Assembly (NCBI GenBank): GCA_964533935.1 | Contig: CAZHOG010000004.1 | Location: 1-64,000 of the forward strand | DNA: 64,000 nucleotides | From: RUG14121 sp964533935 | Lineage (GTDB): Bacteria; Bacillota_I; Bacilli_A; RF39; UBA660 | Reading direction: 5' to 3' | Shown: piece by piece, positions 36,695-44,496 of the stretch | Layout: each line of letters starts with the position of its first letter | Position numbering within the stretch: the first letter of the stretch is position 1 | Notes under the pieces: model-generated | What the model was told of the DNA's origin: nothing | The model's input: the letters and a program-made list of their open reading frames with translations, nothing else | The model's database searches: none | Made by a program: the position numbers and the translations under genes

Positions 36695-37039
36695 TTATTT
36701 TTCTTCATTTATTTCTTTCAAAATACTTTCAATTCTATTTCCATATTCAATTGATTCATCATAAACAAATTTTAATTTAGGAACTATTCTTATATCTATT
36801 TTAGATGCTAATTCAGTTCTAATAAATGAAGCAGCTTCATTCATTTCTTTTTCCATTTGAATATTTGATAAATCACTAATACTTGTAAAATATACTTTTG
36901 CAAAACTTAAATCATTGGCAACATCACATGCTGTTATTGTTGTTGTTTTCAAAATATTATCTCTTGAATCATTTGCAATTATTTCACTAATGACTTTAAT
37001 CATTTCCGATGCAACTTTTTTTGATTTTAAACTTGCCAT
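36695..37039 (-). CDS. rbfA: 30S ribosome-binding factor A
   Basis: 114 residues, a KH-fold protein for 16S maturation and cold adaptation. Family sequence visible in VASEMIKVISEIIAND, AKVYFTS and LRFVYDESIEYGNRIE-like KFVYDESIEYGNRIESIL. Sits between infB and truB, the standard order. Confidence 0.93.
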   Translation of the reverse strand: MASLKSKKVASEMIKVISEIIANDSRDNILKTTTITACDVANDLSFAKVYFTSISDLSNIQMEKEMNEAASFIRTELASKIDIRIVPKLKFVYDESIEYGNRIESILKEINEEK

Positions 37040-37040
37040 A

Positions 37041-39152
37041 TTATCTTTTAACCTCTACCATTTCATAGTTTTCAAGAATATCTCCTTCTTTGATATCACT
37101 ATAATTTTCTAAAGTAATACCGCATTCATATCCTTTTTTAACTTCTTTAACTGTATCTTTTTCTCTTTGAATAGATGCAATTTTACCATCATATATAACT
37201 ATGCCATCACGTATAACTCTTACACTAGCACCATTTTTCATAATTCCATCTGTAACTGTTACACCAGCAATGTTTCCAACTTTAGAAAATTTAAATATTT
37301 TTCTAATTTCTGCACTACCAAGAATTTTTTCTTCAAATTCAGGATCAAGCATACCTTTCATTGCTAATTCCATTTCTTCAACTGCTTTATAAATTATAGT
37401 ATATAATCTTATATCAACATTATATTCTTTAGCAATTTCTTTTGTAGAATTTGCTGGGATTACATTAAATCCAATAACAATTGCATCTGAAGCATTGGCA
37501 AGAACTACATCACTTTCAGTTATAGTACCTATTCCTGATCTAATTACCTTAACTTTAACACCTTCAACGTCAATTTTTTCTAAAGCATTTTTTACTGCTT
37601 CTTCACTACCTCTAACGTCAGTTTTTAAAACAACATTGATTTCTTTTTGACCAGCATTTATTTTTGCGAATAAATCATCTAATGATAATGTTTCTTTTTT
37701 ATTTTTAGATTCTTTTGCAATAGCATATCTTTTTCCAGCAATGTCTTTTGCTTCAGATTCAGTTTCAAAGGCCATGAATTTATCACCAGCAACTGGATTA
37801 TCAGAAAGTCCTGTAATTTCTACAGGCATAGATGGACCAGCTTCTACAATAGAATCACCACGATCATTTTTCATAGTTCTAACTTTACCAAAAGTTGTAC
37901 CTACTACTAATGGATCTCCTAATCTTAAAGTACCATTTTGAATAAGAATAGATGCAATTCCACCAATATTTTTATCTACTTTTGATTCAATAACAGAACC
38001 AATCGCATATCTATTTGGATTTGCTTTTAAATTATTCATTTCACTAATAGTTAAAATTGTTTCTAATAATAATTCAATTCCTTCACCTGTATGAGCAGAT
38101 ACTTTAACAAAAGGATAATTTCCACCCCATTCTTCTGGAGTAATTCCAATTTCTGACATTCCTGTCATAATTTTATCAACATTTGCTTCAGGTTTATCAA
38201 TTTTATTAACTGCAACAACAATTGGAACGTTTGCAGATAGTGCATGATCAACTGCTTCTTTTGTTTGTGGCATTACACCATCATCTGCAGCTACAATAAT
38301 AATAACAATATCAGTAACACTTGCTCCACGGGCTCTCATTTCAGTAAATGCAGCATGTCCTGGAGTATCAATAAATGTTATTTTGTCACCATTATGATCA
38401 ACTTGATATGCACCAATATGTTGCGTAATTCCACCGAATTCAGTTTCAGTTACTTTTGAATTACGAATATAATCTAATAAAGTAGTTTTTCCATGATCAA
38501 CATGACCCATTATTGTAACTACTGGAGGTCTTTTAACTAAATCTTCTTCTTTATCAACTATTTCATATTCTTCAAAATTTGCAACATTTTGAGTTTCTTC
38601 TTTTTTTAATGTTTTTTTGTATTCTAAAGCAATTATTTCTGCATTTTCAAAATCAATTGCTTGGTTAACAGCTACCATTAAACCTAAACCCATTAATTTT
38701 TTAATTATTTCACTGCTATTAATATCAAGTTCTTTTGCTAAATCACCAACAGTCATTCCTGTTTTATAAAGTATTATTGAATCATCTACAGCATTTGTTG
38801 ATAATTTATCTTTATTCTTATACATTTGTTTTCTTTTATTCAAATATTCTTCTTTAGAAACTTGAACTGCTGAACGTTTTTTTAATTTTTGCTTTTTAGT
38901 AGTATCATTAATAGTTTTTATATTAGATATTTCCATAATATCATCTACTACTTCATCTATTACTTCTTCTTCGTCCAATGAAACATCTTCTTCAGTAGAA
39001 ATTAAATTAATTGCATTATCTAATATGATAATATCATCTTCAGTTAATTCATCTTCACCGCTTTTTACTTCTATTCCCAATTCAGAACATCTCTTTAATA
39101 TTTCAGCAACAGTTAGATTTAAATCATTTGCATAATCTTTTACGCTCATCAT
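37041..39152 (-). CDS. infB: Translation initiation factor IF-2
   Basis: A 703-residue GTPase that brings fMet-tRNA to the 30S subunit. Two N-terminal IF2-N modules ([20 protein letters not shown] and [20 protein letters not shown]) flank a short charged linker. The G domain follows: [20 protein letters not shown], the DTPGHAAF switch II, and NKID. The C-terminal domains end in [20 protein letters not shown]. The N-terminal region is short compared with enterobacterial IF-2 but normal for low-GC Gram-positives. Confidence 0.97.
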   Translation of the reverse strand: MMSVKDYANDLNLTVAEILKRCSELGIEVKSGEDELTEDDIIILDNAINLISTEEDVSLDEEEVIDEVVDDIMEISNIKTINDTTKKQKLKKRSAVQVSKEEYLNKRKQMYKNKDKLSTNAVDDSIILYKTGMTVGDLAKELDINSSEIIKKLMGLGLMVAVNQAIDFENAEIIALEYKKTLKKEETQNVANFEEYEIVDKEEDLVKRPPVVTIMGHVDHGKTTLLDYIRNSKVTETEFGGITQHIGAYQVDHNGDKITFIDTPGHAAFTEMRARGASVTDIVIIIVAADDGVMPQTKEAVDHALSANVPIVVAVNKIDKPEANVDKIMTGMSEIGITPEEWGGNYPFVKVSAHTGEGIELLLETILTISEMNNLKANPNRYAIGSVIESKVDKNIGGIASILIQNGTLRLGDPLVVGTTFGKVRTMKNDRGDSIVEAGPSMPVEITGLSDNPVAGDKFMAFETESEAKDIAGKRYAIAKESKNKKETLSLDDLFAKINAGQKEINVVLKTDVRGSEEAVKNALEKIDVEGVKVKVIRSGIGTITESDVVLANASDAIVIGFNVIPANSTKEIAKEYNVDIRLYTIIYKAVEEMELAMKGMLDPEFEEKILGSAEIRKIFKFSKVGNIAGVTVTDGIMKNGASVRVIRDGIVIYDGKIASIQREKDTVKEVKKGYECGITLENYSDIKEGDILENYEMVEVKR

Positions 39153-39171
39153 AATGATGCACCTTCTTTCG

Positions 39172-39426
39172 TTATTTTGTTATATCAATTAATTTTTCAA
39201 AAATTTCTTGTGGAATTTCAATTTCAAGAATTCTCTCTAAAGCTTTAGTTTTTCTTGCTTTTTCAATAACAGTTACATCTTTTTTTAAATATGCACCTCT
39301 GCCATTTTGTTTTCCACTTTCATCAATTACAATTTGTTTTTCTGGTGTTCTAACAATTCTTATCAAATCTTTTTTATCTAATTTTTCTTTTGTTATTACA
39401 CAGGTTCTTTGTGGTATTTTTTTCAT
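39172..39426 (-). CDS. ylxR: YlxR-family RNA-binding protein
   Basis: 84 residues. RTCVITKEKLDKKDLIRIVR, followed by GRGAYLKKD, is the YlxR (DUF448) pattern; the usual cysteine after GRGAY is replaced by Lys. Present between nusA and infB as in B. subtilis, but the L7Ae-like gene usually next to it is absent here. Proposed roles include regulating RNase P and transcription. Confidence 0.9.
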   Translation of the reverse strand: MKKIPQRTCVITKEKLDKKDLIRIVRTPEKQIVIDESGKQNGRGAYLKKDVTVIEKARKTKALERILEIEIPQEIFEKLIDITK

Positions 39427-39444
39427 TAAAAATCCTCCACTCTA

Positions 39445-40557
39445 TTATTTATTTCCATCCTCATTAATTTGAGCCAATGTTTTTACTTCAATTTTGTATT
39501 TTGTAAGACGGCTTGCTAATTTAACATTAGTACCTTTTTTACCAATTGCTAAAGATAATTGATTTTCTGGAACAATTGCTAAAGCTTCTTTATTTTCTGC
39601 ATCTAAAATATTAACAATAACATTTTTTGCAGGAGATAATGCATTTTGAATGAATTCTTGAGGATCTTCACTGTATTTTACTAAATCTATTTTTTCACCG
39701 TTTAGTTCTTTTAAAATATTTCCAATTCTTGATCCTTTTTCACCAATACAAGCACCTATTGCATCAACTTTTTCGTTAGTTGAGAATACTGCAACTTTAC
39801 TTCTAATACCTGCTTCTCTTATAACAGCAAATAATTCTATAGTACCATCTGCTAATTCTGGAATTTCGCTTTCAAATAATCTTTTAACAAAACCAAAATG
39901 TTTTCTTGATAATAGAATTAATGGTCCTTTTGTATTTGATTCAACTTTAGTTATATAAACTTTTATAGAAGTTCCCATTTTTACAGTTTCATTTGGAATC
40001 ATTTCTGTTTTTGGCAAAATTCCTCTAGTACGTCCTAAGTCAACATAATAATTTCTAGAATCTTCCATTGCTAATAATCCAACCATCATTTCGCCTTCTT
40101 TATCAGCAAATTCATCAATAATACTATTTCTTTCAGCTTCTCTTATCTTTTGAGTCACTACTTGTTTTGCAGTACTTGCTGCAACTCTTCCAAAATCTTT
40201 TGGAGTTACTTCTTTTTCTATTGTTTCTCCAATTTTAATATCAGGAACTATTTTTTGTGCATCTTCTAATAAAATTTGAGCATCTAAATTAATTTCTGGT
40301 TCAATATCAATGATATTACCTTCTTCATCAATTTCTTCTGATCCTTCATCTATTTCATCTACAACAACTAAATATGAAAATACTCTTATTTCCCCAGTTT
40401 CTCTATTTATGTCTACTCTTACATTTGTTTTTGAATCAAAATTTTTCTTATATGCAGTTGCCATTGCAAGTTCCATTGCTTCATAAACAACATCTTCACT
40501 TATATTTTTTTCTTCTACAATATGATTTAATGCTTTAATAAATTCTTTACTATTCAT
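39445..40557 (-). CDS. nusA: Transcription termination/antitermination protein NusA
   Basis: About 370 residues: N-terminal RNA polymerase-binding domain, S1 domain (VGLLAMEDSRNYYVDLGRTR then GILPKTEMIPNE), and two KH domains with GACIGEKGSRIGNILKELNGEKIDLVKYS and AIGKKGTNVKLASRLT. It has no acidic C-terminal repeats, as in other Bacillota. I prefer ATG 40557 (8 bases after AGAGG); it overlaps the rimP end. Confidence 0.95.
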   Translation of the reverse strand: MNSKEFIKALNHIVEEKNISEDVVYEAMELAMATAYKKNFDSKTNVRVDINRETGEIRVFSYLVVVDEIDEGSEEIDEEGNIIDIEPEINLDAQILLEDAQKIVPDIKIGETIEKEVTPKDFGRVAASTAKQVVTQKIREAERNSIIDEFADKEGEMMVGLLAMEDSRNYYVDLGRTRGILPKTEMIPNETVKMGTSIKVYITKVESNTKGPLILLSRKHFGFVKRLFESEIPELADGTIELFAVIREAGIRSKVAVFSTNEKVDAIGACIGEKGSRIGNILKELNGEKIDLVKYSEDPQEFIQNALSPAKNVIVNILDAENKEALAIVPENQLSLAIGKKGTNVKLASRLTKYKIEVKTLAQINEDGNK

Positions 40558-40813
40558 TTTCATTACCTCTTTCTTTACTTAAAATATCCAAAATATATTC
40601 ATCATCAATTAAATCTAATTCATCAATAATTGGGTTAATAATATTTGTTGCTTCAACTATTGCATCCAAATCAATTCCATTAACTTTATCTAATACAATT
40701 CTCAAAAAATTATAATTATTTTCTCTCTCCCAGGTAACTGAATCAATTATTATATTTAATTCATTCATTGGTTCCAATATACTTTGTTTTATTTGTTCTA
40801 AAATATTTTCCAT
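40550..40813 (-). CDS. rimP: RimP-like ribosome maturation factor, N-terminal domain only
   Basis: About 87 residues from ATG 40813 (AAAGGAG leader). It matches the N-terminal domain of RimP (NYNFLRIVLDKVNGIDLDAI then NIINPIIDELDLIDDEYILDILS) and holds the canonical place before nusA. Standard RimP is about 150 residues with a C-terminal SH3-like domain; here the protein ends at KERGNENE where the second domain would begin, and nusA starts in the same bases. No frame continues the missing domain, so this is a real truncation, not a simple frameshift. Confidence 0.78.
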   Translation of the reverse strand: MENILEQIKQSILEPMNELNIIIDSVTWERENNYNFLRIVLDKVNGIDLDAIVEATNIINPIIDELDLIDDEYILDILSKERGNENE

Positions 40814-40828
40814 ATTGCTCCTTTCAAT

Positions 40829-40903
40829 AATAAAAGTGGGAATTTTATGTCCCACTTAAATCTGTTACTCATGATTATATCACAATATATTAAAAAAAGC
40901 CAA
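40829..40903 (-). promoter_or_regulatory. Promoter and leader hairpin of the rimP-nusA-infB operon
   Basis: Minus strand TTGGCT (40898-40903), 18-base spacer, TATAAT (40874-40879) with extended TG. About 20 bases after the start site a stem AAGTGGGA / TCCCACTT (40834-40841 with 40850-40857) is followed by TTTTATTATT, like a weak intrinsic terminator just before the rimP ribosome site. This may be an attenuator. Confidence 0.5.
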
Positions 40904-41008
40904 ATATTTATTGAAAAAGAAGGCTTTTTTATTAATTTTAGTATTTTTTTAGATAAAAAAAGGAAATCACAAATTTTTCTTGTATATGTATAATGAAAGG
41001 AGGATTTT

Positions 41009-41755
41009 ATGAATCATAACATTAATAATCTAATAGAAAAATATTTAAGAATAAAATCCATGGGATATGTTAAATCAATTTCTAAAGCAAAAAATAGTGT
41101 TGGAGCAACATTAGAATCACTTTTAGGTTCTTCTGGTGGAGATTTTCCTATTCCAGATTTTAATGGAATAGAAATTAAAGCAATTAGAGACTATGATGAT
41201 GTTTTTATTGATTTATTTAATGCAGGACCGGACGGAAGTTTCGTATACCCAACACAGTATTTAGCTGAAAATTTTGGATATCCTGATAAAGATTATAGAA
41301 ATATCAAAGTATTTAAAGGTGAAGTTGATTCTATCCATAAAAAGAAAATCGGATTATTTTATAGTTACAAATTATTTGTTGATTATTTTAATAAAAGAAT
41401 AATACTTCAAATATATGATTATAAATATAATTTAATCAATGATAAAATCTATTGGGACTTTGATAGCATTAAAGAAAAGCTCAATATAAAGTTACAATAT
41501 CTAGCAGTTTTTACAGTTCAAAAATGTTTTTCAAATGATTATTTATATTTTTTATTTAATGATTTAAAAATATTTGAATTAAAATCTTTTGACGTTTTCC
41601 TTAGTTTAATTGATATCGGATTAATAACTATACAATTTAAAACTGGTGTTGCTAAATCAGGAAAATATATAGGAAAATTTCAAGATCATGGAACATCATT
41701 TAGAATAGCAAAAAATAATTTAAATAAATTGTTTAATAAATTATATGATAATTAA
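41009..41755 (+). CDS. MvaI/BcnI-like PD-(D/E)XK restriction endonuclease
   Basis: 248 residues with AAAGGAGGATTTT-ATG. The segment GATLESLLGSSGGDFPIPDF, then GIEIKAIR, contains the catalytic pattern Glu ... Asp-Phe ... Glu-Ile-Lys of the MvaI/BcnI/MutH group (PD-(D/E)XK superfamily). These enzymes nick or cut short methylation-sensitive sites. No DNA methyltransferase is encoded nearby (nusA operon on one side, tRNAs on the other), so it is a solitary nuclease here; a mismatch-nicking or MutH-like role is an alternative. The gene next to a tRNA array suggests recent acquisition (inference). Confidence 0.75.
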   Translation: MNHNINNLIEKYLRIKSMGYVKSISKAKNSVGATLESLLGSSGGDFPIPDFNGIEIKAIRDYDDVFIDLFNAGPDGSFVYPTQYLAENFGYPDKDYRNIKVFKGEVDSIHKKKIGLFYSYKLFVDYFNKRIILQIYDYKYNLINDKIYWDFDSIKEKLNIKLQYLAVFTVQKCFSNDYLYFLFNDLKIFELKSFDVFLSLIDIGLITIQFKTGVAKSGKYIGKFQDHGTSFRIAKNNLNKLFNKLYDN

Positions 41756-41766
41756 ATTTATTTGTA

Positions 41767-41778
41767 TTGGTAGTGCAC
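41767..41778 (+). repeat. 12-bp inverted copy of a tRNA-Pro D-arm segment
   Basis: TTGGTAGTGCAC here is the reverse complement of 41873-41884 inside tRNA-Pro. Beyond it, CATTGAAAAAGCAAACAA also mirrors the sequence after the tRNA, giving an inverted duplication with the tRNA middle missing on this side. Confidence 0.6.
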
Positions 41779-41783
41779 AGTCA

Positions 41784-41820
41784 TTGAAAAAGCAAACAAT
41801 TTCTTGTTTGCTTATTTTTT
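41784..41820. terminator. Bidirectional terminator between the nuclease gene and tRNA-Pro
   Basis: AAGCAAACAA / TTGTTTGCTT, 10 base pairs with a TTTC loop; T-runs on both strands. Confidence 0.75.
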
Positions 41821-41823
41821 CAA

Positions 41824-41900
41824 TGGTCGAGAAGACAGGATTCGAACCTGCGACCCCTTGGTCCCAAACCAAGTGCACTACCAAGCTGTGCTACTTCTCG
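41824..41900 (-). tRNA. tRNA-Pro (TGG)
   Basis: Acceptor CGAGAAG / CTTCTCG, anticodon loop TTTGGGA with anticodon TGG, T-loop GTTCGAATC, CCA encoded. Confidence 0.95.
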
Positions 41901-41959
41901 AAATGCAGAATACTAATTTATTATATCACATTTTATATTTTTTGCTATAAAAAATTAAA

Positions 41960-42036
41960 TGGTGCGCCCAAAGGGAGTCGAACCCCTAACCTTTAGATCC
42001 GTAGTCTAACGCTCTATCCAATTGCGCTATGAGCGC
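41960..42036 (-). tRNA. tRNA-Arg (ACG)
   Basis: Acceptor GCGCTCA / TGGGCGC, anticodon loop CTACGGA with anticodon ACG, T-loop GTTCGACTC, CCA encoded. Has its own promoter at 42058-42086. The ACG anticodon implies an A-to-I editing enzyme (TadA) elsewhere. Confidence 0.95.
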
Positions 42037-42057
42037 ATTTATTTAAAATGCATATTT

Positions 42058-42086
42058 ATTATATAATGCCAAGTGATAAATTGCAA
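42058..42086 (-). promoter_or_regulatory. Promoter of tRNA-Arg(ACG)
   Basis: Minus strand TTGCAA (42081-42086), 17-base spacer, TATAAT (42058-42063). Confidence 0.65.
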
Positions 42087-42112
42087 GATTTTTTTTATGT
42101 AAGACTTTGACA

Positions 42113-42142
42113 CGAAAAAAACTCAGTTAAATACTGAGTTTT
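42113..42142 (-). terminator. Terminator after tRNA-Lys
   Basis: AAAACTCAGT / ACTGAGTTTT stem with T-run on the minus strand; it separates the Val-Thr-Tyr-Gln-Lys unit from tRNA-Arg. Confidence 0.7.
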
Positions 42143-42152
42143 GTTATTACGA

Positions 42153-42228
42153 TGGTGTCCCGCCCGAGATTCGAACTCGGGACCCTTTGATTAAAAGTCA
42201 AATGCTCTACCAGCTGAGCTAACGGGAC
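42153..42228 (-). tRNA. tRNA-Lys (TTT)
   Basis: Acceptor GTCCCGT / GCGGGAC, anticodon loop CTTTTAA with anticodon TTT, CCA encoded. Confidence 0.95.
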
Positions 42229-42236
42229 AATTATGA

Positions 42237-42312
42237 TGGCTGCCTCGGATGGACTCGAACCATCGGAATGTCAGAGTCAAAGTCTGATGCCTTACCACTT
42301 GGCTACGAGGCA
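42237..42312 (-). tRNA. tRNA-Gln (TTG)
   Basis: Acceptor TGCCTCG / CGAGGCA, anticodon loop CTTTGAC with anticodon TTG, CCA encoded. Confidence 0.95.
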
Positions 42313-42320
42313 ATAAGAAA

Positions 42321-42404
42321 TGGTGGAGGAACATAGATTTGAACTATGGAACCCTAAGGAACAGATTTACAGTCTGCCGCGTTTGACCACTTCGCTATTC
42401 CTCC
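42321..42404 (-). tRNA. tRNA-Tyr (GTA)
   Basis: Class II tRNA with a long variable arm; acceptor GGAGGAA / TTCCTCC, anticodon loop CTGTAAA with anticodon GTA, CCA encoded. Confidence 0.95.
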
Positions 42405-42410
42405 AATAAA

Positions 42411-42486
42411 TGGTGCCGACTGAGGGAATCGAACCCCCAACCTACTGATTACAAGTCAGTTGCGCTACCAATTACGCTAAGTCGGC
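42411..42486 (-). tRNA. tRNA-Thr (TGT)
   Basis: Acceptor GCCGACT / AGTCGGC, anticodon loop CTTGTAA with anticodon TGT, CCA encoded. Confidence 0.95.
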
Positions 42487-42489
42487 ACA

Positions 42490-42566
42490 TGGTGGGCGCT
42501 ATAGGACTCGAACCTATGACCCCCTGCTTGTAAGGCAGGTGCTCTAACCAACTGAGCTAAGCGCCC
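42490..42566 (-). tRNA. tRNA-Val (TAC)
   Basis: Acceptor GGGCGCT / AGCGCCC, anticodon loop CTTACAA with anticodon TAC, CCA encoded. First in the array. Confidence 0.95.
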
Positions 42567-42584
42567 ATGCACTGGACATGATTA

Positions 42585-42613
42585 ACTATACCAAAGACAA
42601 TTAATTATGTCAA
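42585..42613 (-). promoter_or_regulatory. Promoter of the Val-Thr-Tyr-Gln-Lys tRNA array
   Basis: Minus strand TTGACA (42608-42613), 17-base spacer, TATAGT (42585-42590): near-consensus strong promoter. Confidence 0.8.
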
Positions 42614-42648
42614 TACTTCTTTTGAACTTTTTTTATTTTTTTTGAAAT

Positions 42649-44490
42649 TTATTTCATTTCTATAAAAAATTTATCATACCAAATCAAGAAAATATAAATA
42701 TTATATATTAATCTTCCATTGTTTTTAATATTATTAAAATGATCATCCAAAAGTTTATTTATTGCATTTTTCTCAAAAAATTCATTTACATATTCTTTAT
42801 TAAACATTTCTTTAATTTTTTTATAATATTTTTCTTCTCTAATCCATTTTGAAAAAGGAACTGGGAAACCAAGTTTTCTTCTCTTAGCCCAATCTTCGGG
42901 CATTTTTTCATTTGCAATCTTTCTAAATAAATATTTTGTTTGCTTATTTTTTATTTGATATTTCGTTGGAATTGTTTTTGCATATTCAAAAACTTCTTTA
43001 TCTAATAATGGAACTCGTAATTCTATAGAATTAGCCATAGTCATTTTATCAGCTTTAAGCAAAATATCTTGTGGCAACCAGAAATACATATCAATATACA
43101 TTTTTTTAGTTATTTCATTTTCACCTTTTACTTTATCATAATATGGTTTTAAAACATCAGAAACCATCATATTATCTCTCAAATCTTTAGATAAAATAGA
43201 ATTTATATCACTTTCTTTAAAATTGCTTCCATGCCCTATATAACGTTCTTCTATTGGCTTTCCATACATAATCAAAGTATTTTGCCCTGGAAAATGTGGA
43301 AATTTTGAAGCAATAAACCCATTAAATCTTCTTAAAAATAACGGTAATAATTTATATATTTTTAATATAGTTGGTTCATAATATTCATTATACCCTGCAA
43401 ACATTTCATCAGAACCTTCTCCTGATAAAACAACTTTAACATGTTTTCTTGCCAATTCTGATAAAAAATACAACGGAACAGTTGAAAGATTTGCATGTGG
43501 TTCATCCGTATGGTATTGAATATCGGGAAGTGCTTTGAAAAAATCATTACTGCTTATATGCTTTTGATAGTTCTTTATATTTAACATTTCTGATAATTCT
43601 TTAGCATACGTGGTTTCATCAAAACCATTTTCACTAAATCCAACTGAAAAAGTCTTATCCGGTTTAGCCACACTGACAACGTAGGAAGAGTCAACTCCGC
43701 CTGATAAATAGGATCCAACTTCAACATCAGAAGTCATTTGATGATATTTAATTGAATCTTCAAGGATACTCGTTAAATCATTTTGCATTTCATTAAAACT
43801 ATTAGATTTTTTTTCAAAGTTAATATCGAAGTATTTTTTTATATTCAATTTTCCATCTTTAAGAACAAAAAAGTGTCCAGGTTTTAGTTTAAATACATTC
43901 TTAAAAAAAGTCTCTTCAAAAACTGAGTATTGAAAAATCAAATACATTTTCAAGCATTTTTTATTCACTTCTTTTTTAAAATCTGGATGACCTAAAAATG
44001 CTTTAATTTCAGACGCAAACATAAATTCATCTTTAGTTTTATAATAATAAAAAGGTTTAATTCCAAAATGATCTCTTGCCCCAACCACTTCATTTTTTTC
44101 TTTATCATAAATTACAAATGCAAACATTCCTCTTAATTTCGGAAATAATTTTGTACCATATTCTTCATATCCATGAAGAATTACTTCAGTATCTGTTTCA
44201 GTTTTAAACTTATGTCCCTTCTTTAACAGTTCTTCTTTGATTTCCATATAATTATATATTTCACCATTAAAAACAATAACCATAGACTTATCTTCGTTAT
44301 AAATAGGTTGCGTACCCTTTTCACTTAAATCAATAATAGATAGCCTTCTATGTCCTAAAGATACAATAGAATCGTTATAAAATCCTTCAGCGTCAGGGCC
44401 TCTATGAGCAATTCTATTTGCCATTTCTTTTATTATTATTTCTTTTTTGCTTTTAGTTTTATTATCAACAAATCCAACTATTCCACACAT
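42649..44490 (-). CDS. asnB: Glutamine-hydrolysing asparagine synthase family protein
   Basis: A 613-residue protein. N-terminal glutaminase starts MCGIVGF, so Cys is exposed after Met removal; RIAHRGPDAEGFYN and FNGEIYNYMEIK are typical. The synthetase half has the PP-loop SYLSGGVDSSYVV and VVLSGEGSDEMFAGY. Besides making Asn, AsnB/AsnH paralogues amidate meso-DAP or D-Asp in peptidoglycan precursors. The operon with a racemase and an ATP-grasp ligase favours such a cell-wall role, though ordinary asparagine synthesis cannot be excluded. It is 6 bases downstream of the ATP-grasp gene. Confidence 0.9.
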   Translation of the reverse strand: MCGIVGFVDNKTKSKKEIIIKEMANRIAHRGPDAEGFYNDSIVSLGHRRLSIIDLSEKGTQPIYNEDKSMVIVFNGEIYNYMEIKEELLKKGHKFKTETDTEVILHGYEEYGTKLFPKLRGMFAFVIYDKEKNEVVGARDHFGIKPFYYYKTKDEFMFASEIKAFLGHPDFKKEVNKKCLKMYLIFQYSVFEETFFKNVFKLKPGHFFVLKDGKLNIKKYFDINFEKKSNSFNEMQNDLTSILEDSIKYHQMTSDVEVGSYLSGGVDSSYVVSVAKPDKTFSVGFSENGFDETTYAKELSEMLNIKNYQKHISSNDFFKALPDIQYHTDEPHANLSTVPLYFLSELARKHVKVVLSGEGSDEMFAGYNEYYEPTILKIYKLLPLFLRRFNGFIASKFPHFPGQNTLIMYGKPIEERYIGHGSNFKESDINSILSKDLRDNMMVSDVLKPYYDKVKGENEITKKMYIDMYFWLPQDILLKADKMTMANSIELRVPLLDKEVFEYAKTIPTKYQIKNKQTKYLFRKIANEKMPEDWAKRRKLGFPVPFSKWIREEKYYKKIKEMFNKEYVNEFFEKNAINKLLDDHFNNIKNNGRLIYNIYIFLIWYDKFFIEMK

Positions 44491-44496
44491 AAAAAA

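Noticed and set aside
40550..40855. rimP as a frameshifted pseudogene
   Set aside because: No downstream segment in another frame encodes the missing domain; nusA starts at the same place and coupling looks normal.
40893..40932. AAAAAAGCC ... GGCTTTTTT inverted repeat upstream of rimP as a terminator
   Set aside because: The loop is over 20 bases and there is no upstream gene reading toward it on the plus strand; its left part is the rimP -35 region.
41745..41996. 83-residue plus-strand ORF reading [15 protein letters not shown]... and GAPKGSRTPNL
   Set aside because: It is the antisense translation of tRNA-Pro and tRNA-Arg; such 'GFEPATP/GSRTPNL' proteins are well-known annotation artefacts.
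42237..42312. Possible selenocysteine or suppressor tRNA among the array
   Set aside because: The anticodon is TTG (Gln) and the arm lengths are standard; none of the eight tRNAs reads a stop codon.
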